64,000 bases of DNA, from assembly GCF_041146395.1 (NCBI RefSeq), contig NC_091012.1:14684193-14748192 (forward strand), read 5' to 3'. Origin of the DNA: Eulemur rufifrons (taxonomy: Eukaryota > Chordata > Mammalia > Primates > Lemuridae). The notes under the pieces are model-generated. The model searched no databases. It had not been told where the DNA came from and worked only from the letters and a program-made list of their open reading frames with translations. This document shows, one piece after another, positions 42,601 to 55,199 of the stretch (within the stretch, counting starts at the first letter, position 1; each line of letters opens with the position of its first letter). The position numbers and the translations under genes are program-made.

Positions 42601-44075
42601 TTTTTTTTAATTTTTTTTTATTCTTATTTCAGCATATTGTGGGGGTACAAAAGTTTAGGTTACATATATTGCCCTTACCCCCCCCCCCGAGTCAGAGCTT
42701 AAAATGTGTCCATCCCCTAGACAGTGAGCGTGACAATCATTATGTATGTATACACCCATCCCCTACCCCACCCAAGTCTGCCCAACACCCGATTAATGAT
42801 ATTCGTAAATGTGCTCTTAGGTGATGATCATTGAAACCAATTTGATGGTGAGTACCATTCTTGTGATACTTCACTTAGTAGAATGGGTTCCAACTCTTTC
42901 CAACAAAATACAAGATGTGCTATATCACCATTGTTTTTCATAGCTGAGTAGTACTTCATGGTATACATATACATATAACACATTTTATTAATCCACTCAT
43001 GTATTGATGCATGGGCACTTGGGTTGTTTCCACATCTTTGCAATTGTTAATTATGCTGCTATAAACATTCGGGTGCAGATATCTTTGTTATAGAATGTCT
43101 TGTTCTTTTAGGTAGATGCCCAGTAATGGGATTGCTGGATCAAAGGGTAGGTCTACTTGTATCTATTAAAGGTATCTCCATATTGCTTTCCACAGAGGTT
43201 GCACTAGTTTGAAGTCCCACCAACCAGCAGTGTATGAATGTTCCTGTCTCTCAGCATCCATGCCAACATTTGTTGTTATGGGATTTTTTGATAAAGGCCA
43301 TTCTCACTGGAGTTAAGTGATATCTCATGGTGCTTTTGATTTGCATTTCCCTAATGATTAGAGATGTTACAAATATGTTTCATGTGTTTGTTGGCCATTC
43401 TTCTGTCTTCTTTTGAAAAATTTCTGTTCATGTTCTTTGCCCAATTCTTGATATGTTGTTTGATTTTTTTCTTGCTGATTTTCCTGAGTTCTAAATAGAT
43501 TCTAGTTATCAGTCCTTTGTCAGATGTGTAGCAGGCAAAAATTTTTCCATTCTGTAGTTTGTCTATTTACACTTATGGCAGTTTTTTTTTTTTTTTTTTT
43601 TTTGGCTGTGCAGAAGCTTTTTAATTTAATCAGGTCCCATTTATTTTTTTGTTGTTGTTGCTGTGATTGTCTTTGGGCTCTTCTTCATAAATTCTTTCCC
43701 TAGGCCAACGTCTATAAGAGTCTTTCCCACATTTTCTTCTAGAATTCTAATCGTTTCACACCTAAGGTTTAAGTCTGTAATCCACTGTGATTTGATTTTT
43801 GTGAGAGGTAAAATGTGTGGGTCTTGTTTCAGTCTTCTACATGTGACTATCCAGGATTCCCAGCAGCATTTATTGAATAAGGATTCTTTTCCCCAGAGTA
43901 TGTTTTTGTCTGCTTTGTCAAAGATTAGATGGCTACATGGGGATGGTTTTATATCTGGATTCTTGATTCTGTTCCACTGGTCTGTGTCCATGTACTTGTG
44001 CCACTACGAAGCTGTTTTAAAAACCACAGCTTTGTAGTAGTTTGAAGTCTGGTAAATTAATACCTCCCATTTTGT
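42601..44075 (-). mobile_element. LINE-1, 5'-truncated (copy A)
   Basis: About 1.5 kb of antisense L1. The 3' end is at 42620-42650 ('cagcatattgtgggggtac'), with the body running into ORF2. The ORF2 C-terminal region is readable in pieces (NKMCYMYMYTMKYYSAMKNN near 42990; a longer piece at 43641-43991). A 24-base poly-T at 43581-43604 interrupts it. It stops at 44075, directly against copy B. Frameshifts and stops make it inactive. Confidence 0.88.
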
Positions 44076-44077
44076 TC

Positions 44078-47000
44078 TTTTTTTTTTTTATTTCATCTTA
44101 TTGTTATGGGGGATACAGAATTGCAGGTTACATACGTTGCCCATGTACCGCCCTTCCCCCCAAGTCAGAGCTCCAGGCGTGTCTGTTCCCCAGATAGTGC
44201 ATGTTGCACCCATCATGTAGGTATAAATCCCTCCCTTCCCCACCCCCCTTCCCGAGTAAGCACCTTCAAGCGTTACCATTCCCCAAATGGTACGCAATGC
44301 AATGATCCTATAGGCATACACCCATCCCCTCCCCCACCCCCAACCTCAGTCTGATATCCGATTGGTGTCGTTCCCAGATGTGTATTTAGGTGATGATCAG
44401 GGAAACAAATTTTCTGGTGAGTACATGTGATGCTTTTTTTTCCATTCTTGGGATACTTCACTTAATAGAATGGGTTCCAACTCTCTCCAGGAGAACCATA
44501 GAGATGTCGTATTTCCATTATTTCTTATAGCTGAGTAATATTCCATGGTATACATATACCACAGCTTACTAACCCAATCATGTATTGATGGGCATTTGGG
44601 TTGTTTCCACATCTTTGCTATTGTGAATTGTGCTGCTATAAACATTCGGGTACATGTGTCTTTGTTACAGAATGACCTTTTATCCTTTGGGTATGTGCCC
44701 AGTAATGGGATTGCTGGATCAAATGGCAGGTCTACTTGAATCTGTTTAAGATACCTCCATAATGCTTTCCACAGGGGTTGCACTAGTTTGCAGTCCCACC
44801 AGCAGTGTATGAGTGTTCCTGTCTCTCTGCATCCACGCCAACATGTGTTGTTTTCAGATTTTTCGATAAAGGCCATTCTCACTGGGGTTAAGTGATACCT
44901 AATTGTGGTTTTGATTTGCATTTCTCTGATGATTAGGGATGTTGAGCATTTTTTCATATGTTTGTTAGCCATTCTTATATCTTCTTTTGAGAAATTTCTA
45001 TTCATGTCATTAGCCCACTTTTTGATAGGGTTGTTTGATTTTTTTCTTGCTGATTTTCCTGAGTTCTAAATAGACTCTTGTTATCAGTCCTTTATCTGAT
45101 GTGTAGTATGCAAAAATTTTTTCCCATTCTGTAGGTTGTCTGTTTATTCTCGTGACTGTTTCTTTGGCTGTGCAGAAAGAAGCTTTTTAATTTAATCATG
45201 TGCCATTCATTTATTTTTGTTGCTGCTGTGATTGCCTTGGGGGTCTTCTTCATAAATTCTTTGCCTAGGCCAATGTCTGTAAGAGTCTTTCCTACATTTT
45301 CTTCTAGAATTATGATTGTATCACGCCTAACGTTTAAGTCTGTTATCCACCGTGATTTGATTTTTGTGAGAGGTGAAAGCTGTGGGTCCTGTTTCAGTCT
45401 TCTACAAGTGGCTAACCAATTCTCCCAGCACCATTTATTGAATAGGGATTCTTGTCCCCAGAGTATATTCTTTCCTGCTTTGTCAAAAATTAGGTGACTA
45501 TATGAGGATGGTTCTATATTTGGATTGTCTGTTGTGTTCCACTGGTCTGTGTCCCTGTACTTGTGCCAGTACCAGGCTGTTTTAAGAACCATGGCCTTGT
45601 AGTATGGTTTTAGGTCTGGCAAATTAATACCTCCCATTTTGTTTTTGTTGCTTAAAATTGCTTTTGCTATACGGGCTCTTCTCTGGTTCCATACAAAGTG
45701 TATAATTATTTTCTCTACGTCTGTGAAGAATGATGTTGGTAATTTAATAGGGATTGCATTGAATCTGTAGATCACTTTGGGTAGTATAGATATTTTAACA
45801 ATGTTGATTCTTCCAATCCATGAGCGTGGTATATTTTTCCATCTATTTGCAAGTTCTGCTATTTCTTTTCTCAGTGTTTCATAGTTTTCATGATAGAGGT
45901 CCTTTACCTCTTTAGTTAGGTATATACCTAGATATTTTATTTTCTTTGTTGCTATTTTGAAGGGTATTGAGTCTTTAATTTGGTTTTCCGATTGACTGTT
46001 ATTGACATATATAAATGCCTCTGTTAGTGTATATTAATTTTGTAGCCAGAGACTTTGCTATATTCGTTAATCAATTCCAGGAGTCTCATGGTTGAATCCT
46101 GGGGGTTTTCCAGATATAACATCATGTCATCAGCAAAAAGTGAGGGTTTGATCTCTTCCTTCCCTATTTGGACTCCCTTGATTTTGCTCTCTTGCCTGAT
46201 AGCTCTCGCAAGGACTTCCAATACTATGTTGAAAAGTAATGGGGACAGTGGGCAGCCCTGTCTGGTTCCAGTTCTAAGTGGGAGTGCTTTCAATTTTTCC
46301 CCATTCAGAATGATGTTGGCTGTGGGTTTGTCATATATGGCTCATATCATTTTTAGGTAGGTTCCATCTGTGCCTATTTTGTTAAGCGTTTTTATCAAAA
46401 CAGGGTGTTGAATTTTGTCAAATGCTTTTTCTGCATCTAATGAGAGTATCATATGGTTTTTGTTTTTGCTTCTATTTATGTGGTGAATTACATTTATAGA
46501 TTTACGTATGTTGAACCACCCCTGCATCTCTGGGATGAAGCCCACTTGGTCGTGGTGGATTATTTTTTTGATAAGTACTTGGATTCGATTTGCTAGTATT
46601 TTATTGAAAATTTTTGCATCTATATTCATGAGAGAAATTGGTCTGTAGTTCTCTATTTTTGTTGCGTCCTTTCCTGGTTTTGGTATCAATGTTATATTGG
46701 CTTGGTAGAACGTGTTGGGGAGAATTCCATCCTTCTCAATATTGGAGAATAGTTTATGTAGGATGGGCACCAGTTCTTCTTTGTATGTATGGTAAAATTC
46801 GGGTGTGAACCCATCTCGACCAGGGCTTTTCTTTTTGGGAAGGTTTTTTATTGTGTTTCAATTTCAGTTCTTGATATTGGTCTGTTCAGGTACTCTATTT
46901 CTTCCTGGTTGAGCCTGGGAAGACTATGTGTTTCTAAAAATGTGTCCATTTCCTCCACATTCTCCAGTTTGTGTGCATAAAGAGTTTTGTAGAATTCATA

Positions 47001-47195
47001 GATGATATCTTGTATCTCTGTATCATCGGTTGTGATTTCTCCTTTCATGTTCCTAATGGAGGTTATTAGAGTTTTTACTTTTGTGCTCTTGGTTAGTCTA
47101 GCCAGAGGTGTGTCTATTTTGTTTATCTTTTCATAGAACCAACTTTTTGTTTTATTAATTTCCCTTATAGTTTCTTTGTTGTCCTTTTCATTTCA
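44078..47195 (-). mobile_element. LINE-1, 5'-truncated 3.1-kb copy (copy B)
   Basis: Antisense L1 holding most of ORF2 from the reverse-transcriptase domain to the 3' UTR. Long open pieces remain: an N-terminal RT piece (46770-46342, with [20 protein letters not shown]), the catalytic FADD box ([13 protein letters not shown], 46293-46024), a middle piece (45775-45092) and the C-terminal piece (45005-44397, [20 protein letters not shown]). At least three frameshifts or stops separate them. The endonuclease domain and ORF1 are missing. Its good state suggests it is younger than copy A. Confidence 0.92.
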
Positions 47196-47199
47196 CACA

Positions 47200-47400
47200 A
47201 GCAATTGCCCTAATTAACCAATCAAATATTTTCTTGCCTTGCTTCCACCTTCACCTTATAAAATCCTCCCTTCCCCCCATGTTCCTTTTTTGGAACTCCC
47301 AAACTTCTTGTAGTTTGGAGCTGCCCAATCATGAATCACTGAATGCTCAAGTAAACCCTTTAATATTATAATGCGTCTCATTGTACCATTGAGCAGTTTG
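47200..47400 (+). mobile_element. Partial LTR (5' copy), cut by the L1
   Basis: 'accaatcaaatattttcttgcc', then a TATA-like 'cttataaaatcc', and a polyadenylation-like end 'gctcaagtaaaccctttaatatt'. The same order reappears at 49610-50125, so these are probably two LTRs of one endogenous retrovirus. The left part is replaced by L1 copy B. Confidence 0.6.
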
Positions 47401-48950
47401 GATGTCAGAGAGATACTCAAAAGAAAACCCTGATAAGGACCCCTGGGAGCAATGTGGGACCTCAAAGGGTACCCATTGAGGCCCTTGTGTTCACTGCTTT
47501 CTCACTGCACATCTGATAGTCCCTGCTAGTAGGATGCTCTTGGACCCAAGCTCCACAACTTTTTGCCAGAACTCTTTGCTTCTATTTTAGCATTTAAAAA
47601 ATCTGGATTAGTTTCAGAGCTAGACTAGTTTTACAGAAACTGGACTGTGTCCGTAAAGAGGCCTCAGGTAGGTAAGGTTTTGGGGAGACAGGGAATAATG
47701 GCTTCATCTGAATCTAAGGAGTCTAGGATTCTAAATGGGAATACCCAGACCCTGTGTTTTTTAGAAAAATGGGGAACCTTACCAAAGACAACAGAATTAC
47801 AGTGACTACCATGGGGACGTTTTCACCTAAACAAATTTATACACCAATAGGGCACATTGGAAATCAAGAAATCCTGAACATGGCAGACACAATCTCCTTA
47901 TGTAAGGGTCCACTCTCTACACCAGGAAAAGAGGAGGAGTAAATCACCAAGAAATGGAGGAAATATTGACTTACATCTATATCACAAAACTTAACCTTTG
48001 TTTAAGGTATTTTTTTAGTCTTTTTATATTAACAGGGCCCTTACCTATACGTTTTGTTTTCTTTTGACAAATGTCTATATTGAAGCTTGAAGTTCATGCT
48101 CTGGTAGTTTGAGATGTAAATTTTCCATCCTGTCCCCTGTAGGACCTGAGAGATATCTCTTTGATATGCAAATTTGAGAGAAGATGTCTCATCAGAAAAA
48201 TAGAACAATTTGGAAACTGGGCAAATAAAAAATTGTAAAAGTCTTTTCCACAAATACTATTGAAAAGCTTTTGCCATCTGGGCAGGTAATTTCATCTTGA
48301 TCCATCTGCCAGAAACACGATTCAGTTGCAAATATTCTTTTACAAATTGCTGAGTTCTTTATTACTCCACCTCAAATGTGGCTAAAAATTTATAATGAAA
48401 ACTCTAAGACCTGTTTCTGTTGGTGTGTTCATGTATATCTATGTATGTATGTACGTATGAGGGCTGTCTGGAAAGTATCCAGCCATTGTTAATATAATGA
48501 GAACATATTACATGGCTCCAGACAGCCCTTGTATGCACAATATTTTTTAACCTATGGATAATATTGTCAAGATTAATTTTAATAGAGCTTTATTTAATTA
48601 GTTTAAAGAAAAGTAAGTGTTTATATAAATTAAATATTTATAAACTCTTAGAAAAACAGAAACTAACTCTAATATTTTTCAAGTTTGCATGTTCTGAGTA
48701 ATCTTTGGTCAATAAAAGCAGGTTTAAGTCTGGTAGTTTAATTAAAACAGGCATTCTTCAGAGTTGTCAGCATTAAATATAATGCAGATACACAGCATTT
48801 ATTCTACCTTGGTTTACTAGTAAAATATGTTTATGTTATCTCAACTGGATGCTTAAGATTTATTATAAAACTATGATTTCATCCTAAGAACAAATGAGAG
48901 GCTATCCTAAAGGGGAGAATTTTTCTTTAAAGAAATAATAATTGGGAGGC
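47401..48950 (+). mobile_element. Possible internal remnant of the retrovirus
   Basis: Lies between the two related LTRs. 'ccctgggagcaatgtgggacctcaaaggg' follows the first LTR where a primer-binding region would be. A short open piece at 47754-47942 includes KMGNLTKDN, in the position of a gag start. No gag, pol or env domain can be recognised, so most of the viral interior is lost or too diverged. A palindromic MITE lies at 48458. Confidence 0.4.
48458..48531. mobile_element. 74-bp palindromic mariner-like MITE
   Basis: Flanked by TA at 48456-48457 and 48532-48533. The two ends carry a perfect 13-bp inverted repeat (AGGGCTGTCTGGA at 48460-48472 and its complement at 48517-48529), and 'agccat'/'atggct' continue the pairing inside. 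TA targets and short inverted repeats fit the Tc1/mariner group. It has no coding capacity. The family was not named. Confidence 0.8.
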
Positions 48951-49489
48951 CATTAGGCTGAGGTGGCTACAGTGCCTTTGTAACTGCAGGACCAACTCAA
49001 ACTGGCCCTGCTCTTTTGATAATGGAATGTCAACTTATGGTGTAGGTATACTAGAGCCAAAACTGCAAGTCATGTTGCCTGGGCATGTGCAACAGAGAAA
49101 GCTTTGGCCTCTAATGATACACAGAACCAAGGTTTCCTCCCCACAGAACAAAGAAGACCAGAACATGACTGGAACTTGAACTCTGTAACCCCTTCAGAAG
49201 TGAGGAGTTTGTTGGCCAGGAACATCTTGTACTAAAATGTCTGCGTCAACATTCCTTACTGTAAATCGTCAAATCTGAAGCCCTGCAATCAGACCCTGCC
49301 AGGCCAAAATTCCTAGTACTATCCCTTGTTAAAACTTGTCCCAGACCCCAACTTGAGGAGACAGATTTGAGCTGTGCCTCCTAGTTCCTCGATGGTCATC
49401 CTTACAATAAAGCTCACCTTTTCTCAAAAGCAGGTGTCATAGTTATTGGCTTCTAAGCAAGGTGGGCTGTGACTTCATCACTCTATAAC
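48951..49489 (+). mobile_element. Second, unrelated LTR-like element
   Basis: GC-richer block that ends with 'tccttacaataaagctcacctttt', a retroviral-type polyadenylation signal, followed by 'gtgtcatagttattggcttc'. It does not resemble the LTR pair at 47200 and 49490. Ends and duplication were not found. Confidence 0.5.
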
Positions 49490-50150
49490 ACCATGAGTTC
49501 CTATGTAAGCAAACTAGAACCCAGCTCAGTATAAATGGTCACATTCTAGGATTATACAAAATCACCAGCAAACCTCTAACTTGGAGCTTTCCCAAATAAT
49601 GCAACTGAACCACTTTAACCAATCAAATATTTTCTTTGCTTTGATTTTATGTTCACCTTATAAAGCATTCCTCATGCCTCTTTGTTTGAGCCCATTACCA
49701 CTTGAAGTCTGGGGCTACCTGACTGATAAATTGTGAACGCTCAAGTAAACTCTTTAATATTTTATTTTATTTTATTTTATTTTTTTGTGTCAGAGTCTCG
49801 CTCTGTTGCCCGGGCTAGAGTGAGTGTGGTGGCATCAGCCTAGCTCACAGCAACCTCAAACTCATGGGCTTAACGATCCTACTGCCTCAGCCTCCCGAGT
49901 AGCTGGGACTACAGGCATGCGCCACCATGCCTGGCTAATTTTTTCTATATATGTTTTTAGTTGTCCATATAATTTCTTTCTATTTTTAGTAGAGACGGGG
50001 TCTCGCTCTTGCTCAGGCTGGTCTCGAACTCCTGACCTCGAGCGATCCACCCGCCTCGGCCTCCCAGAGTGCTAGGATTACAGGCGTGAGCCACCACGCC
50101 CAGCCAACTCTTTAATATTCTAATGTGCCACAGTTTATCTTTTAACAGTC
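49490..50150 (+). mobile_element. LTR (3' copy), split by an Alu
   Basis: Resembles the partial LTR at 47200: 'accaatcaaatattttctttgc' (49617), 'caccttataaag' (49652) and 'gctcaagtaaactctttaatatt' (49739). The Alu at 49762-50105 is inserted in the last motif and the LTR continues to about 50150. It may begin at 'tgagttcctatgtaagc' near 49493. Confidence 0.6.
49762..50105 (-). mobile_element. Alu dimer inserted in LTR
   Basis: Reversed Alu dimer with a (TTTTA)n tail at 49762-49782 and ending 'gagccaccacgcccagcc' on the right. The 14-bp duplication aactctttaatatt at 49748-49761 and 50106-50119 is perfect. Well preserved, so the insertion is recent on the scale of this window. Confidence 0.97.
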
Positions 50151-50876
50151 AAACTTGTAAACCATTCAAATGTACTTTAATAAGAGAAGAGATAAATACT
50201 ATGGAACAGTCATACAATGGAATACTACTCTGCAAAAAAGAATAATCAATAGACACACACAATATGCACATATCTTCTAAGATTGCATTTCACAAAAGGA
50301 ACTGGATGTTAAAAAGCACATATTGTGTGTGTACATTTCATGTGTTCATGTGCTTCAAAGACAGATACATAGATATAGTCAAAAGACAAGATTATAACAA
50401 ACTTAAAGATGCTTGGCTTTTGTTAGTGATTATAGAATTGAGCAATATCTCATGCTGTAATATAATGTACAATGGGTGCTCCAATGAGCTAAGAAGTGGA
50501 GGTTGGGTTTTAGGCAGAAATTGGCTTTAAAAAGAGAAGAAACAAAGAAAACACAGATTGGTCATTTCAAAGTTTCTTTCCTTATAAGAGTAAAACAGAG
50601 GATACTTCTTCATCATGCTCTCTAAGGTAAACTGGGCCCCTTCTGCTTGGTTGCTATGAATTTCTGTTTGTTTGTTTGTTGTTTAAACTGGACCATTTCA
50701 ATTTGATGAGTAACTTCATTCTGATTTAGTCTGGTCTGTTGGGGCCTAGTGTAGGAATCTAGTCCATAGTGATGGTCCATCATAAATTTCATTTAACGGT
50801 ATATACACATACACATATATATACATGTTTCAAGAACAAGCAAATTAATTTATGATTGAAATAAGAATGATATTTT

Positions 50877-51205
50877 GGCCAGGCGCGGTGGCTCATGCCT
50901 GTAATCCTGGCAATCTGGGAGGCTGAGGCAGGTGGATCACTCAAGGTCAGGAGTTCAAAACTAGCCTAAGCAAGAGCGAGACACTGTCTCTAATAAAAAT
51001 AGAAAGAAATTAGCAGACTCACTAAAAATATATAGAAAAAATTAGCCAGACATGGTGGCACATGCCTGTATTCCCAGCTACTTGGGAGGCTGAGGCAGTA
51101 GGATTGCTTGAGCCCAGGAGTTTGAGGTTGCTGTGAGCGAGGCTGATGCCATGGCACTCTACCCTGGGCAACAGAGTAAGACTCTGTCTCAAAAAAAAAA
51201 AAAAA
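50877..51205 (+). mobile_element. Alu dimer
   Basis: GGCCAGGCGCGGTGGCTCATGCC start, A-rich middle and tail. Flanked by the 13-bp duplication aagaatgatattt at 50863-50875 and 51206-51218. Same subfamily features as the copy at 41392. Confidence 0.95.
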
Positions 51206-51529
51206 AAGAATGATATTTCAATATTTTTTTTTTAGTAGGGATGAAGGATTATCTGGAATGAGACAAACGAGAATTTTCTGGGGTGATGGATAGATTCTAT
51301 ACCTTTATTAGATTGATAGCTACATGAGTATATAAATTTCTCAAAAGTTACTGAATTACATACTTTTGATTTGTAGAGTTTATTATGTAAAATTATTATA
51401 TAAAAAATTACAGTGCTAAGAACTTACTTGCATTATCGATGTAATATAACCCAACGATAAATGTCTCTTTTTTCTGAAAGTATACAATAAGACATTCAAA
51501 TCATGTGAGTTATATGGAAAATATATGAA

Positions 51530-52376
51530 CAAACTTATAGGGTAGAAAAATACAATAACCCCATTAAAATTGAGGAAAATACATGAACAGAAGTTTTTCA
51601 AAAGAAGGTAGACAAATGGCCAACAAACATATAAAAAATGCTCAACATCACTAATCAGGGAATTGCAAATTAAATCCACAATTAGATATCAACCCTGTTA
51701 AAAATGGTTTTTATTAAAAAGCCCTACCACAAAAAATAGATGCTGGCATGGATGCGGAGAGAAAGGAATGCTTATATGCTGTTGGTGGAATTGCAAATTA
51801 GTACAACTTCTATGGAAAACAATATGGAGATTTCTCAAAGAATTACAAGTAGACCTATCATTCTATCTAGTAATGCCACTACTGGGTAACTATCCAAAGG
51901 AAAATAAGTCATTTTATCAAAAAAAAAAAAAAAACACCTGCACTCAAATTTTTATTGCAGCACAATTTGCAATTGCAAAGATGTGGAATCAACCCAAGTG
52001 CCCTTCAATGCATGAGTGGATTAACAAAATGTGCAGTATGTATACCGTGGAGTACTATGCAGCCATAAAAAGGGTGAATGAATGCCTTCTGTAGCAATTT
52101 AGATGGAACTGGAGACCATTATCCTAAGTGAAGTATCTAAAGAATGGAAAAACAAACACCACATTAACTCTCACATAAATTGGAACTAATGGATGGGCAC
52201 ACATGTGCACAGAGAGAGGTAAAAGTCATTGGAAATCAAGCAGGAGAAGGGGCAAAAACCTACTTAATGGGTACAATGAACATTATTTGAGTGATAGGTA
52301 CACTTATGGCCCTGACACAAGCAGTACCAAAGCTATCAATGTAACAAAAATTTTGTAGCTCCTTAATATTTCAAAA
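51530..52376 (+). mobile_element. LINE-1 3' end, older
   Basis: Sense L1 from the ORF2 C-terminus ([19 protein letters not shown] in the 51768-52094 open piece; then WNQPKCPSMHEW) through a 3' UTR unlike that of the younger copies. Within ORF2 a run of 16 A at about 51919-51934 breaks the frame. The tail has become (AATG)n. Confidence 0.88.
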
Positions 52377-52399
52377 TGAATGAATGAATGAATGAATGT
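52376..52399. repeat. (AATG)n microsatellite
   Basis: About five to six AATG units in place of the poly-A tail of the preceding L1. Confidence 0.9.
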
Positions 52400-52802
52400 A
52401 AAGAGGCTTGGCCCTGGGGCAAGGCAATTTACTTTTCTATGGATTAGTTCACTCATTTGTAAAATGGGGATATTAATATTAATAGCAATTGCCTTATAGT
52501 GTTATAAATATTAAATTAGTATTGTAAAACTCTTTAAAGACACTCTGGCACATAATAAGTACTCAGTAAATATTAGCCATCGTCATCATTATTATTATAA
52601 AATAAATAAAATATATGGAAAATCTTATGGGGTTAAAAAAATGCACTACTTCTCTTTCTATTGCCAATCACACCTTCATTGCATTTTGCATTATTTAAAC
52701 TTTGATATACATATAGATAGATAAATAAAGATAGGTATGTATATATATAAATTCACAAATAGACAAATACATTTTGTTAAAAATCAATTAAGAAACATTG
52801 CT

Positions 52803-53112
52803 GGCTGGACGTGGTGGCTCATGCCTGTAATCCTAGCTCTCTGAGAGGCCAAGGCAGGCAGACCGTTTGAGCTCAGGGGTTTAAGACCAGCCTGAGCAAG
52901 AGCGAGATCCCGCCTCTACTAAAAAATAGAAAGAAATTAGCTGGGCAACTAAAAAATATATATATATTGCCTGTAGTCCCAGCTACTTCGGAGGCTGAGG
53001 CAGGAGGATTGCTTGAGCCCGGGAGTTTGAGGTTGCCGTGAGCTAGGCTGACACCACGACACTTTAGCCCAGGCAACAGAGTGAGACTCTGTCTTAAAAA
53101 AAAAAAAAAAGA
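52803..53112 (+). mobile_element. Alu dimer, partly deleted
   Basis: Left arm complete; the start of the right arm is replaced by a (TA)n run (52957-52967), so 'ggtggcgcatgcc' is missing. Flanked by aagaaacattgct at 52790-52802 and aagaaactttgct at 53113-53125, one mismatch. Confidence 0.92.
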
Positions 53113-53814
53113 AAGAAACTTTGCTGATCTTGGTTTGCCTAATTTGATCTTCAGAGTCTTGAAGAGACAGTTAGAGGGTATTAAATAAAATATTATGTAT
53201 TAAAATTACTTGGAAAAAATAGAAAAGTTTATGAAATTTATAAATATTATATAAGGAGATATGTAGCCACAATTTAAATGTATAAACATGCACCATTTAT
53301 CAAATTAAATAACACATGATCATGAAGGTCTGATAAAACAATCCACAGTTTTCACTAAACAAATAGTAAAAGCCCTTTACAAAATATGTTTAAGGAAATG
53401 TATTCTGTTTTCCTCTGTATGGGTTCTAACTCTTCTGTTAGTTTTGATTGATCAAGTTCTGCATATGTAAGCCCATCTACTACATCATATGAATAAGGCT
53501 GTTCATTTCCATTATATTTGGACCTTTTTGAAAACAATGTTATTTTCCTTGGTTGGCAAATGGTTATTTTTTACTCTAAAGTGACATGATTTTATTACAG
53601 TATTGTTTATAAAAGTTATACTCTGGAAATCTTTGAAATGTGCTGGCTGACTTTGTGCTTAATCACGGACAATGGCTCTTTTGTGATAAGTTTTATAACT
53701 CTGATGCAAATGCATGTTGCTCTCTTAGACTACATTCCTCTACAATTAGGGTAGAGGAAAGGGAACTTGGAAATAGGTCTTGCACTTAATGATAAAAGAA
53801 AGTAAGCACCACAA

Positions 53815-54093
53815 AACCAGTGCCTACCTCCAAAGTGAGGTATCACAAGAATGGAAGAATAGGCACCATATGTACTTGCCATCAAACTGACACTGGTCAA
53901 CACTAAGGTGCTCAACGGTAGTAATATTCTTTGGGGGTAGGGGGTTTGGGGGTGGATAAACTCACAACTAATGGATACAGTGAGCATTGTAGCAGGGAAG
54001 GGCACATCTCAAATCATGGTTGGGATGTGGCAAAGTCGCAACATGTAACCAAAATGTTTGTACCCCCATAATATCCTGAAATAAAAAAAACAG
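53815..54093 (+). mobile_element. LINE-1 3' end
   Basis: Sense L1 3' UTR from 'aagtgaggtatcacaagaatgg' to 'tttgtacccccataatatcctgaaataaaaaaa'. The words 'aaaccagtgccta' before and 'aaacagtgcctaa' after look like a slightly changed target-site duplication. Confidence 0.85.
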
Positions 54094-55199
54094 TGCCTAA
54101 TGCAAAGATTGACAGAAAACCTAGAGAATCTAATGTATTCATGGATTTGTTAATATAATTCATAAATAAGAAATCTTCATATTAAGGTAATGGGTGAAAT
54201 TTATACTCTTTAAAAGTAAAATTTACCATTGAAACAATATAGTCCATTGCATATCAATGTTACATATGCTTATTTAATGCCAAATTGTAGTTTGTTTATG
54301 TTACATCTAAATTTGTTATTTAGTATTTTGATGTTTCCATATGAGGCCTTTGAAATGCTATGCATACTTTTCATATGATTGTCCTATTTTACATGTGATT
54401 TTTGAATATTAATTCACCTCAAACCTTATTTGGCAAAATAAGGGAGTAAAATAAGGTTATAAAGATGATATTGGAATGATATATTTTGGTAATTATATAA
54501 AGTCAACAGTCAAATGGCAATGGTAGCATACCATAAATGATTCAAGAAAGATTCAGAAGAAACTGTTTTCTACTATGGAAATAATATGAACTGCTGAAAA
54601 TGTATATTTTGAAGGCATAACTGACATGATTTACTAATAGGAAATGAAGGGAGACTAAAAGGTCTTCAATCTTTTGTGTTGCTATTTTTTGAGGTGGACA
54701 AAACTAGGAAAAGAGTAGTTTCTGTTGTTGAATCTAGAGTTCTGTTTAAGCAAAATAGTGATTAAATAGTCTTTAAGTTAATAGAACTAAAGTGTCATAA
54801 CATGAAAATGCAATGCATAAAACTTGAGCTCTGGGTACAAAAAAAAAATACACAGACACAAAATTATATTTCTTTAGGAAAAGTAGTAGGAATTAGGATA
54901 TGCCCTGAGTTTTAGATTTTAACATAGTGATTATATTTCATAGCTATGATAATGTTATTGTGATTATATATATTATTGTATTTGTTTTTAGGAGACATCT
55001 GTTGAGGAATGTAGGAATAAAGTGCTGTGATTTCTGCTAATTACTGTCAAATGCATCAACACAGTGGAAAAATGAATAAAACACAGTAAAATACTAAATT
55101 TAAGGGTTACAGGGAGGATATATTAGTGATTATTGAACTGTTTCTAACTTCTGTATTACTATTTTCATAATAAAGTACTGGAAAAAATTTACAAAGGCA
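54094..55199. other. AT-rich stretch, nothing identified
   Basis: No gene, repeat boundary or RNA gene was recognised. Confidence 0.5.

Noticed and set aside
43663..45497. Plus-strand frames of 99-124 codons
   Set aside because: Opposite-strand shadows of L1 ORF2 copies A and B.
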